From assembly GCA_005879975.1 (NCBI GenBank), contig VBIL01000161.1:1-39811 (forward strand): a DNA stretch of 39,811 nt, read 5' to 3'. Every line of letters begins with the position of its first letter. Position 1 is the first letter of the stretch. The notes below the pieces were generated by a model that was not told where the DNA came from, did not search any database, and saw only the letters and a list, made by a program, of their open reading frames with translations. A program made the position numbers and the translations under genes. The stretch comes from Chloroflexota bacterium. GTDB taxonomy: Bacteria; Chloroflexota; Limnocylindria; P2-11E. Of this stretch, positions 8,215 through 15,982 are shown piece after piece.

Positions 8215-8220
8215 TAGAGT
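8215..8220 (+). promoter_or_regulatory. Putative -10 element (TAGAGT) for a leaderless aminotransferase mRNA
   Basis: TAGAGT lies 7 nt before the ATG at 8228, which would put the transcription start at or next to the A of the start codon. No Shine-Dalgarno sequence is visible in the gap. No clear -35 box was found. Confidence 0.45.
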
Positions 8221-8227
8221 GGTCGCG

Positions 8228-9508
8228 ATGGCTGACTTCGAAGCCCGAGCTCGCAAAGTCCTCCCGCCCGTCCTTGGGCACTACACCTGGTTGCAGATCG
8301 ATCGCGGCGAAGGAAGCTGGCTCGTCACATCTGATGGCCGCCGCGTCCTGGATCTCACCTGCGGGATCGCGGTCACCGTCGTCGGACACGCGCATCCGCG
8401 CGTGGTCAAAGCGGTGACCGAGCAGGCCGCGAGGCTCATGCACATCTCCACCGGCGTCGCGAAGTACGAGTCGAGCGTCGCGCTCGCGGAGATGCTTGCG
8501 ACGGTTACGCCTCGCGGACTCGATACCGCGTTCTTTGGGAACAGCGGCGCCGAGGCGGTGGAGGGCGCGATCAAGCTGGCACGTCAGACGACCGGTCGCG
8601 AGGCGATCATCGCGTTCCGTGGCGGTTTTCACGGGCGGACCGTCGGTGCCGCGACGCTCACCACATCGAAGGCGCAGTACCGCCGCGGGTATGGCGCGCT
8701 CCTACCCGAGGTCTATGTGGCGCCGTATCCCTACGCGCTGGCGTGCGCGCTCCCGGATCCGCACGATGCCGAGGCCTGCGCCGAACACTGCTATGCGGAG
8801 CTCGAAGCGATGCTCGAGCACGAAGTGCCGCCAGAACACGTCGCCGCGATCTTTGTCGAGCCGGTGCTTGGCGAGGGCGGCTACGTCGCCGCGCCCGCGT
8901 CCTTTATCAGTCGCCTCCGCGAGCTCGCGACCAAGATCGGCGCGCTCCTCGTGTTCGACGAGGTGCAGACGGGCATGGGCCGCACCGGCGCGTGGTTCGC
9001 GGCGCAGAAGTTCGGGGTGACCCCGGACGTGATGACGCTCGCCAAGGCTCTCGGCGGTGGGATGCCGCTCGGTGCGGTGGTGTCGACGCGCGAACGCATG
9101 GAGCGGTGGCGTACCGGCACTCATGGCTCGACGTTCGGAGGAAATCCGGTGTCATGCGCATCCGGGCTCGCGACGATGCAGGTCATTCGCGACGACGGTC
9201 TTGTCGGGCGCGCCGATACGCTCGGCGCGCTCATGGTGGAGGAGCTTGCGGCACTACGATCGCATCCCCGCGTCCGTGAGATCCGCCGTTTCGGCGCGAT
9301 GGTCGCGGTCGAGTTCGACGAGAAGTCGGCGGCGAAGGCTGCGATCGCAGCCGCGCTCGAGAAAGATGTTCTGCTCATCACCTGCGGATTCCACGATCAA
9401 GTGGTCCGCTTCATTCCGGCGCTGAACATCCGCGAGGACGACCTTCGCAAAGGCGTTCGCGTCTTCGTCGAGGCCGCGCGGGCTGTACAAATCGCTGCGC
9501 CCGCTTAG
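8228..9508 (+). CDS. Class III PLP aminotransferase (GABA/ornithine-type)
   Basis: 426 residues, the usual length for the family. It shows the substrate/PLP loop NSGAEAVEGAIK, the FRGGFHGRT motif, VEPVLGEGG, the PLP-oxygen-binding FDEVQTG, and the Schiff-base lysine in TLAKALGGGMP. C-terminal elements THGSTFGGNPVSCAS and GLAT fit 4-aminobutyrate/5-aminovalerate and ornithine-family aminotransferases. It differs from the second class III enzyme in this window (lysJ) by an insertion of ~20 residues after APYPYALACALP, a segment common in GabT-like enzymes. The start at 8228 is preferred over the track start at 8123, which would overlap the previous gene. The amino donor cannot be decided from the sequence. 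Confidence 0.88.
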   Translation: MADFEARARKVLPPVLGHYTWLQIDRGEGSWLVTSDGRRVLDLTCGIAVTVVGHAHPRVVKAVTEQAARLMHISTGVAKYESSVALAEMLATVTPRGLDTAFFGNSGAEAVEGAIKLARQTTGREAIIAFRGGFHGRTVGAATLTTSKAQYRRGYGALLPEVYVAPYPYALACALPDPHDAEACAEHCYAELEAMLEHEVPPEHVAAIFVEPVLGEGGYVAAPASFISRLRELATKIGALLVFDEVQTGMGRTGAWFAAQKFGVTPDVMTLAKALGGGMPLGAVVSTRERMERWRTGTHGSTFGGNPVSCASGLATMQVIRDDGLVGRADTLGALMVEELAALRSHPRVREIRRFGAMVAVEFDEKSAAKAAIAAALEKDVLLITCGFHDQVVRFIPALNIREDDLRKGVRVFVEAARAVQIAAPA

Positions 9509-9514
9509 TCAGCC

Positions 9515-9532
9515 GCGACCGCTTCCGGTCGC
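9515..9532 (+). other. Small hairpin after the aminotransferase stop
   Basis: gcgaccg/cggtcgc forms a 7-bp stem with a 4-nt loop, 6 nt after the stop codon. No T-run follows, so intrinsic termination is uncertain. It may simply protect the 3' end. Confidence 0.3.
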
Positions 9533-9600
9533 AACGGCCAGCCCTCGTTCGCCAGTCCGATACCATATCTGGGGCCGGTGACATTGATGACCCCTAGCCC

Positions 9601-9630
9601 TTGACATCGCCTCATCGACGGGACTAAGGT
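9601..9630 (+). promoter_or_regulatory. Putative nrdJ promoter
   Basis: A perfect TTGACA at 9601-9606 is followed after 18 nt by TAAGGT at 9625-9630, the only consensus -35 box seen in the 321-nt gap before nrdJ. Transcription would start near 9637, leaving a leader of about 190 nt before nrdJ. No NrdR box or cobalamin riboswitch motif was recognised in that leader. Confidence 0.5.
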
Positions 9631-9702
9631 CCGTTGTCTGCGCCGCTAGATGTTGGGCCTGACCGGGCGGCTGGGCCCAGATGTAGTGGTCGAGCGGGAA
9701 GG

Positions 9703-9776
9703 GTAGAAGGAGGGTCAAATAATGACCCGTCGGTCGTTCACTTCCGCGCCCATCGAAAAGCTTCTTCTCCTTCTAC
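9703..9776 (+). promoter_or_regulatory. Leader stem sequestering the leader-ORF ribosome-binding site
   Basis: gtagaaggag (9703-9712), which contains the Shine-Dalgarno of the small ORF, is exactly complementary to ctccttctac (9767-9776), which lies inside that ORF's leucine-codon run. Two further G-U pairs extend it inward (9713-9714 with 9766-9765) and one outward. The 13-bp helix would hide the SD and enclose the ATG at 9722 in the loop. Whether it forms in vivo is untested. Confidence 0.5.
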
Positions 9777-9817
9777 TAAAGGCGATCTCGAGCGCGTCAA
9801 ACATCGCGGCTTTCTAG
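9722..9817 (+). CDS. Putative 31-residue Leu-rich leader peptide upstream of nrdJ
   Basis: An ATG with a strong GGAGGG Shine-Dalgarno (9709-9714) 7 nt upstream opens a 31-codon ORF: MTRRSFTSAPIEK, six leucines, then KAISSASNIAAF. The leucines are encoded CTT CTT CTC CTT CTA CTA, using codons that look scarce in this GC-rich genome, where CTC and CTG dominate. The stop TAG at 9815-9817 overlaps the AGGGGG ribosome-binding site of nrdJ, and only 12 nt separate it from the nrdJ ATG. Termination or stalling here could therefore control nrdJ initiation. It is too short for the ORF track and I know of no homologue. It could be a regulatory leader or a chance ORF; the SD, codon run and pairing together make chance less likely. 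Confidence 0.5.
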   Translation: MTRRSFTSAPIEKLLLLLLKAISSASNIAAF

Positions 9818-9829
9818 GGGGCAATACCC

Positions 9830-12628
9830 ATGGCTATCGCCGACCTTGCGCAGGAGTCCGTTCAACGCGCCGAGCCGCGGGGTCTTCGGTTCACCCGCCG
9901 CTTCACCCGGCCGGGTGTCCATCCGTACGACGAGCTCGAATGGGAGCTTCGTGATTCGGCAATCCCCGGCGAAGGCGGCAACGTCTTCGAGCAGAAGGGC
10001 GTCGAGGTACCCAAGTTCTGGTCGCAGACCGCGACGAACGTCGTAGCGTCCAAGTACTTCCGCGGCAAGCTCGGCTCGCCGGTCCGCGAGTGGAGCGTCA
10101 AGCAGATGGTCGACCGCGTGGTCGACACGATCGCGCGCGCGGGCCTGCAAGGCGGCTACTTCGCGAGTGAGGCCGACCGTGACATCTTCGCCGACGAGCT
10201 CAAATACCTCATGGTCCACCAGAACGCGTCCTTCAACTCACCGGTGTGGTTCAACATCGGCGTCGAAGGCGTCCCCCAACAGGCGTCAGCCTGCTTCATC
10301 CTGTCCGTCGAGGACGACATGCACTCGATCCTCGACTGGTTCGGGAACGAAGGGATCATCTTCAAGGGCGGCTCCGGGTCCGGGGTCAACGTCTCGAGGA
10401 TCCGCAGTCAGCGGGAGCAGCTCTCCGGTGGCGGATACGCGTCGGGTCCGGTGTCGTTCATGCGCGGCGCGGACTCTGTTGCCGGCTCGATAAAGTCCGG
10501 CGGGACGACGCGGCGCGCGGCGAAGATGGTGATCCTCGACGCCGACCACCCGGACGTGCACGAATTCATTTGGTGCAAGGCCAAGGAAGAGAAGAAGGCC
10601 TGGGCCCTCGGCGAGATGGGCTACGACATGAGCCTCAACGGCGAGGCCTGGCACTCCATCCAGTTCCAGAACGCCAACAACTCCGTCCGTGTCACCGACG
10701 AGTTCATGAAGAAGGCCAAGGCCGACGAGGACTGGGAGCTTACCGCGCGTGTCAGCGGAGCGGTCCTCGAGACGGTGAAGGCTCGTGCGCTGCTTCGCGA
10801 GATCGCGGAGGCCGCGTGGGAATGCGGCGATCCGGGCATGCAGTTCGACACGACGATCAACGACTGGCACACGTCGCCCGAGTCGGGGCGCATCAACGGG
10901 TCTAATCCCTGTAGCGAGTACATGAGCATCGACGACTCGGCCTGCAACCTCGCGTCGATGAACCTCATGCGATTCCTCCACAGCGACGGTGAGTTCGACG
11001 TCGAGCGCTTCCGCGGTGCGGTCGAGCTCGTCTTCACCGCGCAGGAGATCCTCGTCGGCCACTCGGACTACCCGACCGCGCGGATCGCTGAGAACGCCCG
11101 GACGCACCGGCAGCTCGGACTCGGATACGCGAACCTCGGCGCGTTGCTCATGCAGCGCGGACTGCCATACGACTCGAACGAAGGTCGGGGCTATGCCGCC
11201 GCCGTGACCGCGCTGATGACCGGTGCCGCATACGCGCAGTCGGCGCGCATCGCCGAGGCGGTCGGACCGTACGAGGCGTATCCCAGGAACAGGGACGCGC
11301 ATGACCGCGTCATCCAGATGCACCGGCTGCACGCCTACCGGATCCGCGACGAGCTCTTGCCTGCGAGCCTCCTTTCGGCGGCGCGCCAGGCATGGGACGA
11401 CGCGGCAGCGTTCGGGAAGCAGAGCGGGTACCGGAATGCGCAGGCCTCGGTCCTCGCGCCGACCGGCACGATCAGTTTCATGATGGATTGCGATACGACG
11501 GGCGTCGAGCCGGACATCGCGCTCGTGAAGTTCAAGAAGCTCGTCGGCGGCGGAATGCTCAAGCTCGTCAACGGGACGGTTCCCGCCGCGTTGCGCCGGC
11601 TCGGCTACACCGAGACCGAGGCCGGTACGATCACGACCTACATCGAGCAGTACGGGATGATCGAAGGGGCGCCGGGTCTCGATCCCGAGCACCTCGCCGT
11701 ATTTGACTGCGCGTTCAAGCCGCAGAACGGCGAGCGCTCGATCCATCACATGGGTCACATCAAGATGATGGGCGCCGTCCAGCCGTTCATCTCTGGCGCG
11801 ATCAGTAAGACGGTGAATCTTCCGGAGAAGGCGAGCGTCGATGACGTCGCTGAGGCATACATGGAGGCGTGGAAGCACGGCCTGAAAGCGATCGCGATCT
11901 ACCGCGACGGCAGCAAGAAGGTCCAGCCGGTCAACACGAGCAACAAAGAAGCGAACACGAAGGCCGGCGCGACCATCGTGGAACGGATCGTCGAGGTGGC
12001 GCGACCGCCGCGCCGGCGCCTAGCTGACACGCGCGCGTCGCTCACGCATAAGTTCTCAATCGAGGGACACGAGGGCTACATCACCGTAGGGCTCTTCGAG
12101 GACAACACACCGGGCGAGCTCTTCGTGACGATGGCGAAGGAAGGTTCGACGCTCTCCGGGATGATGGACGCATTCGCGACGAGCGTGTCGCTTCTCTTCC
12201 AGTATGGCGTCCCCCTTTCGCACCTCGTCGAGAAGTTCGGTCACATGCGCTTCGAGCCCGCTGGATGGACAGGCAATCCCGAGATCGGTTTCGCGAAGTC
12301 GATCGTCGACTACGTCTTCCGCTGGTTGGGGAACCGCTTCCTTTCACAGGAGGAGCGCGCAGCGCTCGGGCTCGTTCGCACCACCGAAGTCGCCGACGTC
12401 GGGCCGCAGCTCGAGCTCCTGAACCGCGTCGTCGAGCTCGCCGCCCCGGACGCGCCTGCGCAGACCGCGAATGGCAACGGACAGACGGAGGCGCCTGCGG
12501 TCCACGCGTACCGTCGACTCAATTCCACACCCGACGCGCCGCCATGTCCGCGCTGCGGCTGGTTGACCGTTCGAAGCGGCACCTGCCACAAGTGCGAGAA
12601 CTGCGGGGAAACGACCGGGTGTAGCTAA
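9830..12628 (+). CDS. nrdJ: Adenosylcobalamin-dependent class II ribonucleoside-diphosphate reductase
   Basis: 932 residues; makes deoxyribonucleotides using B12 as the radical source. The N-terminal region has WFNIGV and the redox cysteine in QQASACFILSVEDDM. The phosphate-binding IIFKGGSGSGVNVSRIR follows. The catalytic finger loop is in NPCSEYMSIDDSACNLASMNL, and GTISFMMDCDTTGVEPD lies further on. A C-terminal segment after ~residue 740 belongs to the long NrdJ form. The last 30 residues carry a CPRCGW-x-CHKCENCG zinc-ribbon/redox tail that recycles the active-site disulfide in long class II enzymes. The ATG at 9830 has AGGGGG 8 nt upstream. A putative promoter and leader ORF precede it and a strong terminator follows, so it is probably monocistronic apart from the leader. 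Confidence 0.97.
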   Translation: MAIADLAQESVQRAEPRGLRFTRRFTRPGVHPYDELEWELRDSAIPGEGGNVFEQKGVEVPKFWSQTATNVVASKYFRGKLGSPVREWSVKQMVDRVVDTIARAGLQGGYFASEADRDIFADELKYLMVHQNASFNSPVWFNIGVEGVPQQASACFILSVEDDMHSILDWFGNEGIIFKGGSGSGVNVSRIRSQREQLSGGGYASGPVSFMRGADSVAGSIKSGGTTRRAAKMVILDADHPDVHEFIWCKAKEEKKAWALGEMGYDMSLNGEAWHSIQFQNANNSVRVTDEFMKKAKADEDWELTARVSGAVLETVKARALLREIAEAAWECGDPGMQFDTTINDWHTSPESGRINGSNPCSEYMSIDDSACNLASMNLMRFLHSDGEFDVERFRGAVELVFTAQEILVGHSDYPTARIAENARTHRQLGLGYANLGALLMQRGLPYDSNEGRGYAAAVTALMTGAAYAQSARIAEAVGPYEAYPRNRDAHDRVIQMHRLHAYRIRDELLPASLLSAARQAWDDAAAFGKQSGYRNAQASVLAPTGTISFMMDCDTTGVEPDIALVKFKKLVGGGMLKLVNGTVPAALRRLGYTETEAGTITTYIEQYGMIEGAPGLDPEHLAVFDCAFKPQNGERSIHHMGHIKMMGAVQPFISGAISKTVNLPEKASVDDVAEAYMEAWKHGLKAIAIYRDGSKKVQPVNTSNKEANTKAGATIVERIVEVARPPRRRLADTRASLTHKFSIEGHEGYITVGLFEDNTPGELFVTMAKEGSTLSGMMDAFATSVSLLFQYGVPLSHLVEKFGHMRFEPAGWTGNPEIGFAKSIVDYVFRWLGNRFLSQEERAALGLVRTTEVADVGPQLELLNRVVELAAPDAPAQTANGNGQTEAPAVHAYRRLNSTPDAPPCPRCGWLTVRSGTCHKCENCGETTGCS

Positions 12629-12679
12629 CTCCCTTTGTCAGGCCCTGGCCGACCCGCCCGTCGGTCAGTTCTGCCTACT

Positions 12680-12721
12680 GCCCCGGCACTCCCTGCTCCC
12701 CTGGGGTGCCGGGGCTTTTTT
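12680..12721 (+). terminator. Rho-independent terminator of nrdJ
   Basis: gccccggcac pairs perfectly with gtgccggggc (10 bp, 16-nt loop), followed directly by TTTTTT. It is the clearest intrinsic terminator in the window, starting 51 nt after the nrdJ stop. Confidence 0.92.
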
Positions 12722-12756
12722 GCGCAGGTGAGAAACACCGGACGAATACGTTAATT

Positions 12757-12839
12757 TGTGGATAACAAGTAAGGACGTTTGCTGCATCGTCCGCGCCCGA
12801 GCGTCATCCACAAGACAGACGTAAGAGTTAAGGACGTCT
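12757..12839 (+). repeat. Non-coding region with DnaA-box-like motifs and dyads
   Basis: This lies in the 369-nt gap between nrdJ and the VanW gene. TGTGGATAA at 12757-12765 is a perfect DnaA box (TTATCCACA) on the minus strand. TCATCCACA at 12804-12812 is a one-mismatch box on the plus strand. The direct repeat taaggacgt occurs at 12770-12778 and 12829-12837. Two dyads are present: ggacg/cgtcc (12773-12792) and agacgt/acgtct (12817-12839). The stretch is less GC-rich than its surroundings. I see no gene in 12722-12997 apart from the start region of the next CDS. Confidence 0.5.
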
Positions 12840-12997
12840 CAAATCAGTCGCGCGAACTACGGAACGACGCTGACACTTCGTTCGTCTAGAAGAGAAGACA
12901 GAGTCACCCGTCGAGCAGACAGCCGACCGCTATGCGGCACGCGCCTTGCTCGATCGATGGGATGAGCGGCAAGACGCTCGGGGAGGTACGAACGCAC

Positions 12998-14818
12998 ATG
13001 GCGGTCTTCGCGCGAAGCGGCGAACGAGCCTCCTCTCGCCGCGGCAGTCCCTGGAAATTTGTTCTCGCGCCGCTCGTCGTTCTGCTGATGGCGCTCGGCT
13101 TCGCGGTCGCCGCCGAAGCGGCATACGCAGAGCGTGCGCTGCCTGGGATGTCCGTTGGCGGGATCGCGATCGGATCGCTCGAGAAAGCCGCGCTCCGCGA
13201 GCACTTGGACCTGGAGCTCGCGGCGCCATGGGCTGGTGCGACGGTCACGCTCTCCGACGGTGGGACGAGTTGGCGGGCGACGAACGCGGATCTGGGGATC
13301 GCCCCCGATCTCGATGCCGCGGTCGGCGCGGCCCTCGCCTACGGCAAGACGGGCAGTGTCCTGGATCGTGTCGGCGCCTGGATCGATGCCCTGCGCGGCG
13401 AGGCCGACATCCCGTTCACGATGCGATCCCGGGGAGACGCTCTCGATCGCTGGGTCGCCGCGGCCGCCCGCGACGTCGATCGGGCGCCGGTCTCGGGTGA
13501 GCTCCGGGTGACGGCCAGGGGTCTCGAAGCCACGAAGCCGGCCCTCGGTCGTGAGGTTGACCGTGTCGCCACCGTCGCCTCACTCCTCTCGGCCGACTCC
13601 CTCGGCGACCGCGAGGTCAGGCTCCGCGTTCGCTTCGCGTATCCAGCCGTCGACGCCTCAGGTTTCGATGATGCATATGCGCTCGCGTCCGCGGTCGTGA
13701 CACCCCTCACCGTGACCGTCGAGGATCGGACATGGAATGAAGGCGCGACTGGTCTCGCGTCGCTCCTTGTCGTCGAGCGCGTCGCGGCGAAAGGCGGCGA
13801 GCTACCGGCGATCCCCGGAGAGGCGATCGCGCCGTCGGTCCGCTATCGCTACACGGTTTCGCTTGCGAACGAGCGCGTCGCGTCGTGGGTCGCGGCGCTC
13901 GGCAAGGTTCTCGATCATCCCGGCAAGTGCGCGAAGTACCAGGTGAGCGCCGAAAGCGCGGTCACCGTCATCCCGTCCGAAAGCGGAGTGCGCGTGGACC
14001 AAGCGAAGCTGCGCGCGCTCTTCCTCGAGGAGCTGCTCCGGCCCGCGGCCGGGCCCACTCGTGAGGTCGCGGCCCCAGCCACGGTCGACGCATCGGCGTT
14101 CACGACCGAACAGGCGAAAGAGCTCGCGCCGAAGCTCTCTCTGGCTTCGACCTTCACGACGTACTACCCGCCGAGCGCGTCGCGTCACGCGAACATCTCG
14201 ACTGGCGCGACGCAGTTCGACGGCGTCGTGGTCATGCCCGGGGAGACCTTCTCCTTCTGGGAGCTGCTCGGCCCGGTCACGGTCGAACGGGGATACTCGT
14301 ATGCCGGGGCGATCATCAACAACAGGTCCGACGAGAACGTGATCGGGGGCGGCCTCTGCCAGGTATCGACGACGATCTTCAACGCCATCTCGCAGCAGGG
14401 CTACGAGATCGTCGAGCGTCACGCCCACGGCTACTACATCGATCGTTATCCGATCGGCTACGACGCGGCGGTGTTCGAGCCGGGCGTGGACTTCAAGTGG
14501 CGCAACGACACCGCGAACCCGGTGTTCATCTACTCGTGGAGCGGCGACACCTGGCTCAAGATCGATGTGTGGACAATCCCGACCGGACGCAACGTCGTTG
14601 TGAGCGGGGCGACGCAGAAGAACTTCGTCCACCCAGCGCCGGACCAGCCGGCCGATCCCGCATTCCTCCGGGGAGCGAGCGTCGACGGCCGCGACGTGTT
14701 CCGCACGCGGACCGTCTACGAGAACGGCAAAGTGCTGCATCAGGACTTCTTCGCGAGCCACTACGCGCCCGTCTGGGGCGGACCGCTCCCGGCGCCCGCG
14801 ACGCCGCCGACGCCTTAA
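12998..14818 (+). CDS. VanW-family protein with peptidoglycan-binding-like repeats
   Basis: 606 residues from the ATG at 12998, which has GGGAGGT 11 nt upstream; an alternative ATG at 12962 would add 12. A basic N-terminus and one hydrophobic helix (FVLAPLVVLLMALGFAVAAEA) act as signal anchor, so the rest is extracytoplasmic. LPGMSVGGIAIGSL opens a PG_binding_4 (YoaR-like) module, and a second such module lies near residues 200-370. The VanW core has FDGVVVMPGETFSFWE, GYSYAGAIINN, GGGLCQVSTTIFNAI, VERHAHGYYI and YPIGYDAAVFEP. A C-terminal G5-like stretch and a Pro tail close it. The family is linked to cell-wall biology and glycopeptide resistance clusters, but its biochemistry is unknown. 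The protein stands alone here, with no van ligase genes nearby, so resistance should not be inferred. Confidence 0.9.
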   Translation: MAVFARSGERASSRRGSPWKFVLAPLVVLLMALGFAVAAEAAYAERALPGMSVGGIAIGSLEKAALREHLDLELAAPWAGATVTLSDGGTSWRATNADLGIAPDLDAAVGAALAYGKTGSVLDRVGAWIDALRGEADIPFTMRSRGDALDRWVAAAARDVDRAPVSGELRVTARGLEATKPALGREVDRVATVASLLSADSLGDREVRLRVRFAYPAVDASGFDDAYALASAVVTPLTVTVEDRTWNEGATGLASLLVVERVAAKGGELPAIPGEAIAPSVRYRYTVSLANERVASWVAALGKVLDHPGKCAKYQVSAESAVTVIPSESGVRVDQAKLRALFLEELLRPAAGPTREVAAPATVDASAFTTEQAKELAPKLSLASTFTTYYPPSASRHANISTGATQFDGVVVMPGETFSFWELLGPVTVERGYSYAGAIINNRSDENVIGGGLCQVSTTIFNAISQQGYEIVERHAHGYYIDRYPIGYDAAVFEPGVDFKWRNDTANPVFIYSWSGDTWLKIDVWTIPTGRNVVVSGATQKNFVHPAPDQPADPAFLRGASVDGRDVFRTRTVYENGKVLHQDFFASHYAPVWGGPLPAPATPPTP

Positions 14819-14881
14819 CCCGCTCCGAGACCGGCCTGACAGCAGGTCGGATAACGAGCCAACAGGCAGGCCGTTAGACGC

Positions 14882-15958
14882 GTGGTGGGACGTCGGACCG
14901 CCAAGGACACAGCAGCGCTGATCGAGGAGGTCGCCCGCGGCGAGCGACTCCTCGAGGAGATCAAGGACCCTGAGCTCCGCGAGACGGTCCGGCTCGCGCT
15001 CCGCCTGCACAAGGATCCTTACAGCGGGCCCGACGCGAAGACTCGCTCCCGAATTCGGTCGCGCGTTTTCCGCACCCTGCGTCCAGGGCCGGCATCTCTC
15101 GCCGACCGCATCGCGATCACATTCGAGATCCTCGCGAAGCCCACGCCGTACGCGATGCGCGCGTTCGCGATCGCGCTCGTCGTCGTCTGCGTCGGCGCGA
15201 GCACGGCCCTCGTGAGCGCGGGCACCGTGGCGGACGACCCGCTGTATTCCGTGAAGATCGCTTCCGAGCAGGTGCGCCTCGCGCTCGCCGCGACGCCGGA
15301 AGATCGTGCGATCGTCGAGTTATCGATAGCCGAGCATCGCCTCGCCGAGGCGGCCACGCTTGCGACCGGTGGCTACGACGATGACGTGATCGTGGCGACC
15401 AGCGAGTACGGCGAGCATCTGGCCAACGCTGCGGCGGAGCTCGCGCAGGTCGAGTCCATCACCCCCGAGACCGCGACGCTCGTCACCCAGCTGCAGCAGA
15501 AGATCGACGAGCACCGCGCCACCGCGGCTGCGGTTTCCGCGCGCCTCGCCGACGATCCGACCACAGCCCCTGCCGCCGCCGCGCTGGCTGTGCTCGCGAC
15601 CACGAACGTACCTTCGCAAGACCTGAGCCCCGCCGCGGCGATCGCGGAGCAGGCGGCGGACGCGGCGGACCGGGCCGCGACTGTCGCCGAGCAGAAGGTG
15701 ACGCCGCGATCGAGCGCGGCACCGCGGGCGACGCCGACGCCGCAGCGGACCGTTGCCACCCAAGCGACGGTCGCCGCGAGGACCCAAGCGCCGCGCGCGA
15801 CCGAGACCCGGCGGGCCGAGAGCGCGCGTGAGAGCAATACAAAGAACGAGCGCGCCGCGGAATCGGCGCGGAAGGCTGCCGACGAAGCGAAGGCCGCTGC
15901 CCAGAAGGCAAAGCAAGGCAGCAAGAAAACTCCCTCACCGACACCTCACCGACGCTAG
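14882..15958 (+). CDS. DUF5667-type membrane protein (anti-sigma-factor-like)
   Basis: 358 residues; GTG at 14882 or 14885. A cytoplasmic N-terminus of ~85 residues rich in charged helices is followed by one membrane helix (AFAIALVVVCVGASTALVSAG). Next comes the DUF5667 signature DDPLYSVKIASEQVRLALA, with PEDRAIVELSIAEHRLAEA. That domain usually sits outside the membrane in putative anti-sigma factors. The last ~130 residues are Ala/Thr/Pro- and Lys-rich and probably disordered. No ECF sigma gene lies next to it, which is unusual for such proteins, so a regulatory role is only an inference. It may instead serve the envelope together with the preceding VanW gene. Confidence 0.75.
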   Translation: MVGRRTAKDTAALIEEVARGERLLEEIKDPELRETVRLALRLHKDPYSGPDAKTRSRIRSRVFRTLRPGPASLADRIAITFEILAKPTPYAMRAFAIALVVVCVGASTALVSAGTVADDPLYSVKIASEQVRLALAATPEDRAIVELSIAEHRLAEAATLATGGYDDDVIVATSEYGEHLANAAAELAQVESITPETATLVTQLQQKIDEHRATAAAVSARLADDPTTAPAAAALAVLATTNVPSQDLSPAAAIAEQAADAADRAATVAEQKVTPRSSAAPRATPTPQRTVATQATVAARTQAPRATETRRAESARESNTKNERAAESARKAADEAKAAAQKAKQGSKKTPSPTPHRR

Positions 15959-15982
15959 ACGCCACGTAGCATCCCCCGCGAC

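Noticed and set aside
9509-9829. Cobalamin riboswitch or NrdR box upstream of nrdJ
   Set aside because: I looked for a B12-box-like GCCACTG segment and NrdR-type paired boxes and saw neither.
9634-9954. 106-residue plus-strand ORF across the nrdJ start
   Set aside because: It has no motif and overlaps the nrdJ N-terminus out of frame. The smaller ORF at 9722 in another frame has the SD and is preferred.
10286-11878. 530-residue minus-strand ORF antisense to nrdJ
   Set aside because: Arg/Glu/Val-rich, no recognisable motif, and fully inside a clearly coding gene. It is a by-product of high GC at third codon positions.
12722-12997. Chromosomal replication origin
   Set aside because: Only two DnaA-like boxes and no dnaA/dnaN neighbourhood or AT-rich unwinding element.
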